From NCBI GenBank assembly GCA_026706895.1, contig JAPOXW010000010.1, positions 1 to 51,341 on the forward strand: a stretch of DNA of 51,341 bases. Reading direction: 5' to 3'. The stretch is from Gammaproteobacteria bacterium (lineage in GTDB: Bacteria > Pseudomonadota > Gammaproteobacteria > Poriferisulfidales > Poriferisulfidaceae). This document shows positions 45,990 through 51,341 of this stretch, piece by piece. Below the pieces are notes generated by a model. The model was given only the letters and a program-made list of their open reading frames with translations. It had not been told where the DNA came from and made no database searches. A program made the translations under genes and the position numbers. Each line of letters starts with the position of its first letter. The first letter of the stretch is position 1.

Positions 45990-46883
45990 ATGCGAATTCT
46001 TCTGTTCCTCGGCGTCAATTTCGCCATCCTCCTGGTCCTCGGCATCGTATTCTCGGTGCTCGGCATCGACGGCCTGCTGGATGCCCAGGGCATGCACCTG
46101 GATCTGTACGCCCTGCTGGTCTACTCGCTGGTCCTCGGCTTCGCCGGCTCTTTCATCTCGCTTGCCCTGTCGAAATGGATTGCCAAGCGAACCATGCGGG
46201 TACGGGTGATCGAACAGCCTGCCAACCGTACGGAGCAATGGCTCGTGGATACGGTCAACCGCTACTCCGAGACCTGCCACATCCAGCCTCCCGAGCTGGG
46301 GATCTTCGACGCTTCGCAGCCGAATGCCTTTGCAACCGGGATGAACAAGAACCATGCCCTGGTCGCCGTCAGCACCGGCCTGCTGAAACAAATGAGCCAG
46401 GACGAAGTGGAGGCGGTAATCGGCCATGAAATGGCGCACGTCGCCAACGGCGACATGGTGACCATGGCCCTGCTTCAGGGCGTGCTCAATACGTTTGTCG
46501 TGTTCCTGTCGCGAGTAATCGGATTCCTGGTCGACCGGCTCGTGTTCCGGGTGCAGCGCGGGTTCGGACCAGGTTATTTCATCGTCTCGATTGTTGCCCA
46601 AATCCTGCTGTCGGTTTTGGCCACCATCGTGGTGATGTGGTTCTCTCGGCGCCGGGAGTTTCGTGCGGATGCCGGCGGGGCCTACCTGGCCGGTCGCGAC
46701 AAGATGATCTCTGCACTGCAACGCCTGCGAGAAGTCAGCCAGCCCCGGGACCTTCCGGACACGATGGCGGCTTTCGGCATCTCCGGGGCCCGCCCCACCT
46801 CAAGCATGCGCAAGCTCTTCCTGTCCCACCCGCCCCTGGAGGAACGGATTCGCGCATTGCAGAACAATGAGGTTCAGCCTTAA
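45990..46883 (+). CDS. htpX: Membrane zinc metalloprotease HtpX
   Basis: HtpX degrades damaged inner-membrane proteins. The 297 residues have two N-terminal helices (about 4-22 and 35-58), the zinc motif HEMAHVANGD, two further helices (about 155-225), and the third ligand region RREFRADAGGA. It lies 9 bp after parC and may be partly co-transcribed with it. Confidence 0.95.
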   Translation: MRILLFLGVNFAILLVLGIVFSVLGIDGLLDAQGMHLDLYALLVYSLVLGFAGSFISLALSKWIAKRTMRVRVIEQPANRTEQWLVDTVNRYSETCHIQPPELGIFDASQPNAFATGMNKNHALVAVSTGLLKQMSQDEVEAVIGHEMAHVANGDMVTMALLQGVLNTFVVFLSRVIGFLVDRLVFRVQRGFGPGYFIVSIVAQILLSVLATIVVMWFSRRREFRADAGGAYLAGRDKMISALQRLREVSQPRDLPDTMAAFGISGARPTSSMRKLFLSHPPLEERIRALQNNEVQP

Positions 46884-46949
46884 GTCGCGATTGCGATACA
46901 TCAAACACTCGCTCTCGTTATTCGACTTAGAGTTGAAGGCATGCGTGCG

Positions 46950-47016
46950 TAGACATGCTTTCCAATGTCTGTTATGATTTACGTAAGCCGTAACGAATCC
47001 ATCGAAATATTCGATG
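46950..47016 (+). promoter_or_regulatory. Promoter and operator region of higBA
   Basis: TAGACA (46950-46955) and TATGAT (46973-46978) with a 17-bp spacer form a sigma70 promoter. An inverted repeat TTACG-N5-CGTAA (46979-46993) covers the expected transcription start. A perfect palindrome CATCGAA-ATA-TTCGATG (47000-47016) runs into the higB ATG (47014-47016). Both are candidate sites for repression by HigA. Confidence 0.7.
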
Positions 47017-47292
47017 ATACAGAGTTTCAAGGATCGAAACACCCAGCGTTTTTTCGAGGGTCATCGAATCGCGGCATTTCAGGGGTTCGCCAGACAGGCC
47101 ATGCGCCGTCTTGCTTACCTAAACGACGCGGAATCCTTTGGGGATCTTGCGGCATTGCCGGGCAATCGGCTGGAGATGCTGGGAGGCCGACGACGTGGCC
47201 AGTACAGCATCCGAATCAACATGCAGTGGCGGATTTGCTTTCGCTGGGGAGACAAAGGGCCATGCGGGGTAGAAATCGTCGATTATCATTGA
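47014..47292 (+). CDS. higB: HigB-type toxin (RelE superfamily)
   Basis: HigB toxins are ribosome-dependent mRNA endonucleases. The 92-residue protein has the family pattern: TQRFFEG at the start, LNDAESFGDLAALPGNRLE in the middle, and the end YSIRINMQWRICFRW followed by VEIVDYH. The toxin gene precedes the antitoxin, the usual higBA order. The start codon lies inside a palindrome, and no ribosome site is evident before it. Confidence 0.92.
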   Translation: MIQSFKDRNTQRFFEGHRIAAFQGFARQAMRRLAYLNDAESFGDLAALPGNRLEMLGGRRRGQYSIRINMQWRICFRWGDKGPCGVEIVDYH

Positions 47293-47305
47293 GGAGGAAA
47301 GAGAA

Positions 47306-47611
47306 ATGGGTGTGAAAAACGGAATGAGGCCGGTGCATCCCGGCGAGATCCTAGGCGACGAACTGGAGGAACTGGGCCTGTCGGCCAGTGCGTTTTCGAA
47401 AGCGTTGGGTGTCCCAGTGAATCGAATCACGGCGATCCTGAATAGCCAGAGGGGCGTGACGGCCGACACGGCATTGCGCTTGGCGTGTTATTTTGGGACG
47501 ACCCCTCAGGTGTGGCTGAATCTGCAGAAATCTTACGAACTCCGCAAAGCTGAAATCAAGGTGGGCCGGCAGATCGCCAAGCGCGTCAAGCCCTTGCGCA
47601 GGGCCGCATAG
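47306..47611 (+). CDS. higA: HigA-type antitoxin
   Basis: The 101-residue protein begins with the HigA hallmark RPVHPGEILGDELEELGLS. An Xre-type helix-turn-helix follows (about 25-75, ALGVPVNRITAILNSQRGVT), then GTTPQVWLNLQKSYEL. It neutralises HigB and should repress the operon. A strong GAGGAGG lies between the two genes, so the antitoxin is probably made in excess. Confidence 0.93.
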   Translation: MGVKNGMRPVHPGEILGDELEELGLSASAFSKALGVPVNRITAILNSQRGVTADTALRLACYFGTTPQVWLNLQKSYELRKAEIKVGRQIAKRVKPLRRAA

Positions 47612-47633
47612 GCGACCTAGGCAACCACTCCCT

Positions 47634-48233
47634 TTAGTACTGGGTTCGCCCCTCGAACGCCGTCATCAAGGTGCCGGGGTCCAGGTATTCCAGCTCTCCG
47701 CCCACCGGCACCCCGCGCGCCAGCCGGGTAACCTTGGCATGGTGCCGTTGTGCCAATTCACCCAGCACGTGTGCCGTGACATCGCTTTCGACGGTCGTGC
47801 CGATCGCCAGAATCATCTCTTCTATCGGTTCGGATTGAAGCCGGTCCTCCAATTGCGACAGGCCGATCTCCTCTGGCCCGATCCCATCCAGCGGAGATAG
47901 TCGCCCCATCAGCACGAAATAGCGCCCTTGGTAATCGGTGTTGGCCTCCAGCAATCGTACATCGGCCGGCCCCTCCACGATGCACAACTGGCTCGCGGAC
48001 CTTGATGCATCCGCGCAAATCGAGCATAGTTCGTTTTCCGTGAAATTCCGGCAGCGTGCGCAATGCCGGATGTTGTCCAGCGCCTCCTTCAGCACGGATG
48101 CCAGTACCCGCCCGCGCGGGCGATTCCGCTCCAGCAGGTTGAACGCCATGCGCTGCGCCGTCTTTACACCGACGCCAGGCAGGCATTGCAAGGCTTCGAC
48201 CAGTTGATCCAGAAGGCTGTCCGAAGCCGACAT
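47634..48233 (-). CDS. recR: Recombination protein RecR
   Basis: RecR works with RecF and RecO to load RecA at gaps. The 199 residues have an N-terminal helix-hairpin-helix (LQCLPGVGVKTAQRMAF), the zinc finger CARCRNFTENELCSIC, and a TOPRIM domain. Its start abuts the dnaX stop directly; the ybaB gene commonly found between them is absent. Confidence 0.96.
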   Translation of the reverse strand: MSASDSLLDQLVEALQCLPGVGVKTAQRMAFNLLERNRPRGRVLASVLKEALDNIRHCARCRNFTENELCSICADASRSASQLCIVEGPADVRLLEANTDYQGRYFVLMGRLSPLDGIGPEEIGLSQLEDRLQSEPIEEMILAIGTTVESDVTAHVLGELAQRHHAKVTRLARGVPVGGELEYLDPGTLMTAFEGRTQY

Positions 48234-49835
48234 TCAGGATTCCGGGGTCGCGGATGTGACGCCGTTCATCGGGCCGACGACCTGTTGCGCTCCAAGCTCA
48301 TCCTGCAAAGCCCGAAGCGTCGGGGATTCTTCGATTTCGCGCTGAGCCTGCTCGGCCCGCTCCTCACGGGCATTGACTTCCTTCTGGGCCTTGGTCTCCT
48401 GTTTCGGAACACCGGGGCGAACATGCAGGGAAACCTCTCGTTCGAAGTATTCGCTTAAGGCCTCTCCCAGAGTTTTTTCGACTCCAGACGGGACCGAATA
48501 CGCTTTGTCGCAGACCAAATGCAGTGCGTCGCCTTCCACACGCCCTATCTCGCAGTTTCTCGCAAATACTCGGGTATTTCCGACAATCTCAAGTTGTTCG
48601 ATCAACTCCCCCCATTCAATCCCCTCACCCCATTCGATCGATTTCGCGGATGCAGTGGGTTCTGCTGCGACCGCAGGTGCGCTTTGGGTCTGTGCGGGCA
48701 CATCTTCATCCGAAACTGCAGATTTTAAGGGAGAAGGCGCCTCTTCTTTCCAACCATCCGGCATGAAGCACAAGAAACGCAACAGGGTCATCTCCAGCCC
48801 CGTCTGCTCATCGGGCGCGTACTGCAGGTCACGCTTGCCCTGCAGCAGTATTTGATAAGCCAGCTGGAGGTCGGCCGGACTGTACGCCGCATTGACTGCA
48901 CGCGCCCAATCTTGCATTTCTTCCGGCACGTCGGCTTCCACGCCTTCGGATGCCATCGCACAGGTATGAAACACTCGGGCCAAATCGTCCAGGATGTCTT
49001 GGAACGAAGGGGACAGTTCCCGCAAGCCAGCGACCGCCTGCATCACCGCTTCAGGCTCCCGGCCTGCAAGAGCCATCACCAGTGCCCCAAAGTTCTCGCG
49101 CGGCAACAGCCCCAGCATCCGACCCACTTCGTCCTGGGTCAGTCCGTCCGCACAATAATTGATGGCCTGATCCAAAAGACTCAATCCATCCCGCATGCTG
49201 CCATCCGCCGCACGCGCCAATTGAATCACCGCGTCCGGTTCGGATTCCAGCTTTTCATATTCGAGAATCTTGGTCAGTTGGTCGCCGATCTGGGACTCGT
49301 TCAGGCGCTTCAGATGGAATTGAAGGCATCGGGACAGCACCGTGGCTGGAAGTTTCTGTGGATCGGTCGTGGCAAAAAGAAACTTGAGGTGCTCGGGTGG
49401 TTCCTCCAAGGTCTTGAGCAAAGCATTGAAGCTGTGCGTCGACAGCATATGCACTTCGTCGATCAGGTACACCTTGAAGCGACCCTGCGTGGGAACATAG
49501 GAAGAATCCGAAAGCAATTCGCGCATTTCCTCCACGCGGGTGCGGGAGGCTGCATCAATCTCCAGAAGATCCGGGAATTTCCCCTCGTCGATGCTGCGGC
49601 AGACCTCGCACTCGCCGCAGGGTTCCGCACTGACCCCCCGCCCGCAATTCAGACACTTCGCGACAATGCGCCCCAGGGTGGTCTTGCCGACGCCCCGGGT
49701 CCCCGTGAACAGGTACGCGTGATGCAACCGATTGTTTTCAAACGCCTTGGTCAGAACCTGAAGCACATGTTGCTGGCCGACCACTTCGGCAAACGTGCGG
49801 GGCCGCCATCTGCGGGCCAGGACTTCATACGCCAT
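48234..49835 (-). CDS. dnaX: DNA polymerase III tau/gamma subunit
   Basis: DnaX is the clamp-loader motor. The 533 residues show Walker A in GTRGVGKTTLGR, the zinc module CGRGVSAEPCGECEVC, and the sensor segment LSRCLQFHLKRL. The tau-specific C-terminal part is shorter than in E. coli (643 residues). I saw no A-AAA-AAG slippery site, so a separate gamma form is not evident. No Shine-Dalgarno sequence precedes the start; a 16S-tail-like sequence sits there instead. No 4.5S RNA gene is recognised next to it. Confidence 0.95.
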   Translation of the reverse strand: MAYEVLARRWRPRTFAEVVGQQHVLQVLTKAFENNRLHHAYLFTGTRGVGKTTLGRIVAKCLNCGRGVSAEPCGECEVCRSIDEGKFPDLLEIDAASRTRVEEMRELLSDSSYVPTQGRFKVYLIDEVHMLSTHSFNALLKTLEEPPEHLKFLFATTDPQKLPATVLSRCLQFHLKRLNESQIGDQLTKILEYEKLESEPDAVIQLARAADGSMRDGLSLLDQAINYCADGLTQDEVGRMLGLLPRENFGALVMALAGREPEAVMQAVAGLRELSPSFQDILDDLARVFHTCAMASEGVEADVPEEMQDWARAVNAAYSPADLQLAYQILLQGKRDLQYAPDEQTGLEMTLLRFLCFMPDGWKEEAPSPLKSAVSDEDVPAQTQSAPAVAAEPTASAKSIEWGEGIEWGELIEQLEIVGNTRVFARNCEIGRVEGDALHLVCDKAYSVPSGVEKTLGEALSEYFEREVSLHVRPGVPKQETKAQKEVNAREERAEQAQREIEESPTLRALQDELGAQQVVGPMNGVTSATPES

Positions 49836-49844
49836 GAGGGTCGA

Positions 49845-49853
49845 TAAGGAGGT
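49845..49853 (-). promoter_or_regulatory. Anti-Shine-Dalgarno-like sequence in the dnaX leader
   Basis: Read on the dnaX strand, this is ACCTCCTTA, identical to the 3' end of 16S rRNA. It lies 9 bp before the dnaX ATG, where a ribosome site would be expected. A -10-like TATAAT (49888-49883, minus strand) lies 30 bp upstream of it, so it would be transcribed. Confidence 0.5.
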
Positions 49854-49943
49854 TAAAACCAGTTCCGATTCGTCTGCAACTCATTATAGTGTCCTGCCAG
49901 ATCGATTCGCTCGACCGGTTCCAAGTGCGTACAATTCGCCTTG

Positions 49944-51167
49944 ATGCACGGCATTTCCCGCAACCTCGCCCAATTCGGGCAACAACTGGCACAGGTCTTT
50001 CTGGTCGGCATGACCCTCGGCATGGTGCGCACGGTTGTACCAGCACTGGCGGAAAGCGAATTCTCCGTGGAACGCGGTTCCTACCTCCTGTTGACCGTCT
50101 TCGTCGTTGCGTTCGGATTCGTCAAGGGCACCATGAATTTCGTCGCCGGACGGACGGCAGACCGGTTCGGCCGGAAGCCCGTGTTGCTGACAGGCTGGCT
50201 GTTCGCCCTGCCCGCTCCCTGGTTGATCCTTTATGCCACGAGCTGGAACGAGGTGGTGCTGGCCACGCTGCTGCTGGGCATCAACCAGGGCCTGTGCTGG
50301 TCGGCAACCCAAACCAGCAAACTGGACTTGGCGCATTCCCAGGAACGAGGTTTTGCAGTCGGGTTGGACGAGTTCTCCGGTTACATGGGGGTGGCGGTTG
50401 CCGGAGTCATGACCGGCTACCTCGCAAGTGCGATGGATGCCCGAGAAGCATTGTGGGGGTTCGGCCTCATCTGCATCATGCTGGCTTTGGGGCTTTTGCT
50501 CGGGTTCGTGCGCGAAACCCTGCCTTGGGCACACCGCGAACAACAGGCGACCGAAACCCCGACTGAAGCGATACCCGCCACCACATGGGAAGCCTTTGCC
50601 AAGGTTTCCTGGCGGGACCGGCGCATGTTCGCGGTCAGCCAAGCCGGGCTGGTTGAGAAATTCGTGGACACCCTGGTCTGGATCTTTTATCCCGTCTATC
50701 TGTACACCCACGGTTTCAGCCTTCCCGACATCGGCTGGATCGTGGGCATCTACGGAACAGTCTGGGGGGCCAGCCAGTTCCTGACCGGGCGGCTGTCCGA
50801 CCGGATCGGCCGCTTGATTCCCTGCGTGGCTGGCATGTGGCTGTGCGGGATCGGGGTTCTGGGTTCGCTGTGGAGCCTGCAATTCGAAACCTGGGCGGTC
50901 AGCGCCGCCGTCACGGGGTTCGGCATGGCCCTGCTGTATCCCAATCTCAGTGCCGCGATCAGCGACCTCGCGACTCCCGCATGGCGGGGTTCCGCGATTG
51001 GGACATACCGTTTCTGGCGCGACCTGGGCTATGGCATCGGGGCACTTGGGCTGGGCATCCTGGCAAGCCTCGCCGGATACCTGGAGGCCGGGTTTTACGG
51101 GGTGGCGATCAGCATGTTCGCGTCTGGAGCGTTGCTGGCCTGGCTGGGTCCGAGGCGGTCTGATTAG
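49944..51167 (+). CDS. MFS transporter
   Basis: The 407-residue protein has about twelve hydrophobic helices and the typical MFS loop motifs: GRTADRFGRKPVL between helices 2 and 3, and its repeat GRLSDRIGRLIPC in the second half. The substrate is not evident. ATG 49944 is used; a TTG directly before it is possible. A TACAAT at 49930-49935 would start transcription close to the ATG. It is divergent from dnaX. Confidence 0.85.
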   Translation: MHGISRNLAQFGQQLAQVFLVGMTLGMVRTVVPALAESEFSVERGSYLLLTVFVVAFGFVKGTMNFVAGRTADRFGRKPVLLTGWLFALPAPWLILYATSWNEVVLATLLLGINQGLCWSATQTSKLDLAHSQERGFAVGLDEFSGYMGVAVAGVMTGYLASAMDAREALWGFGLICIMLALGLLLGFVRETLPWAHREQQATETPTEAIPATTWEAFAKVSWRDRRMFAVSQAGLVEKFVDTLVWIFYPVYLYTHGFSLPDIGWIVGIYGTVWGASQFLTGRLSDRIGRLIPCVAGMWLCGIGVLGSLWSLQFETWAVSAAVTGFGMALLYPNLSAAISDLATPAWRGSAIGTYRFWRDLGYGIGALGLGILASLAGYLEAGFYGVAISMFASGALLAWLGPRRSD

Positions 51168-51177
51168 ACCCTTGGTC

Positions 51178-51193
51178 GGCGACAACTGTCGCC
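51178..51193 (+). repeat. Inverted repeat after the MFS gene
   Basis: A perfect 7-bp hairpin GGCGACA-AC-TGTCGCC begins 11 bp after the stop codon. No T-run follows, so it is not a standard intrinsic terminator. The remaining DNA to the window end (51194-51341) shows no complete gene. Confidence 0.4.
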
Positions 51194-51341
51194 TTCAGGC
51201 TCACTTCTCATGAGAGACTCAATGATGACCTTTTTCGACAATATCGTATAACAGTCATGACTTTTCTACGATGATGTCGATTTTGGGGGTCTTCACGGAA
51301 TTGTGTGGAACGGCGGTCTGGGATAAAGGTCTAATCCTCCC

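Noticed and set aside
48234-49835. Programmed frameshift for a gamma form of DnaX
   Set aside because: I found no A-AAA-AAG slippery heptamer in the coding strand.
49836-49943. 4.5S RNA gene next to dnaX
   Set aside because: The conserved SRP RNA tip sequence is not present in the gap.

Overview
The window looks like chromosomal DNA of a GC-rich gammaproteobacterium. It has an aa3 oxidase cluster with heme A biosynthesis, def-fmt next to ntrY-ntrX-trkA-trkH, parE-parC, hspQ, accB-accC behind aroQ, and hemW-rdgB-rph. The order Chromatiales or a neighbour is a reasonable guess from gene order, but this is inference.

Layout. 1-10831: an aa3 cytochrome c oxidase locus (coxB, coxA, a small assembly protein, ctaG, coxC, a DUF2909-like membrane protein, surf1, a SCO-like thiol protein, ctaA, ctaB). 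It is interrupted between coxC and the DUF2909-like gene by a large A/T-richer adenine-methyltransferase gene. 10832-11990: a vapBC toxin-antitoxin pair and a remnant of a second PIN gene. 12042-21219: def, fmt, a DUF4390 gene, ntrY, ntrX, trkA, trkH and a methyltransferase gene, mostly overlapping or closely spaced; the rsmB gene often found here is absent. 21224-27302: a lipid A-type acyltransferase, proline iminopeptidase, tRNA-Phe with a terminator, a Xre-RES toxin-antitoxin pair, hspQ, a three-gene operon of small unknown proteins, a HAD nucleotidase and cysQ. 27334-34929 (minus strand): accC/accB/aroQ, dsbD/cutA, an A/T-rich DUF4268 gene, an M48 protease and rpmE. 35042-38343: a three-gene redox operon. 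38374-40825: hemW, rdgB, rph. 41148-51167: a repeat-bearing coiled-coil protein, parE, parC, htpX, higBA, recR, dnaX and an MFS transporter.

The most unusual part is 34995-38343. A promoter drives a GPP34-domain protein fused to a membrane domain with two exact HX13H pairs (H308/H322 and H376/H390), the pattern of a two-heme b-type cytochrome. Next come a membrane-anchored c-type cytochrome with ten CXXCH motifs plus one CX4CH, and a secreted one-heme Tll0287/DUF3365-type protein. The genes are spaced by 12 bp or overlap by 4 bp. I read this as an electron conduit from the quinone pool to the periplasm that I do not recognise as a described system.

Other points of interest are an fmt gene with no ATG, GTG or TTG at its expected start, an NtrX whose ATPase motifs are eroded, an octapeptide repeat in the sensor part of NtrY, a vapBC promoter that predicts a leaderless mRNA, and three toxin-antitoxin pairs (vapBC, xre-res, higBA), each with visible operator-like palindromes.
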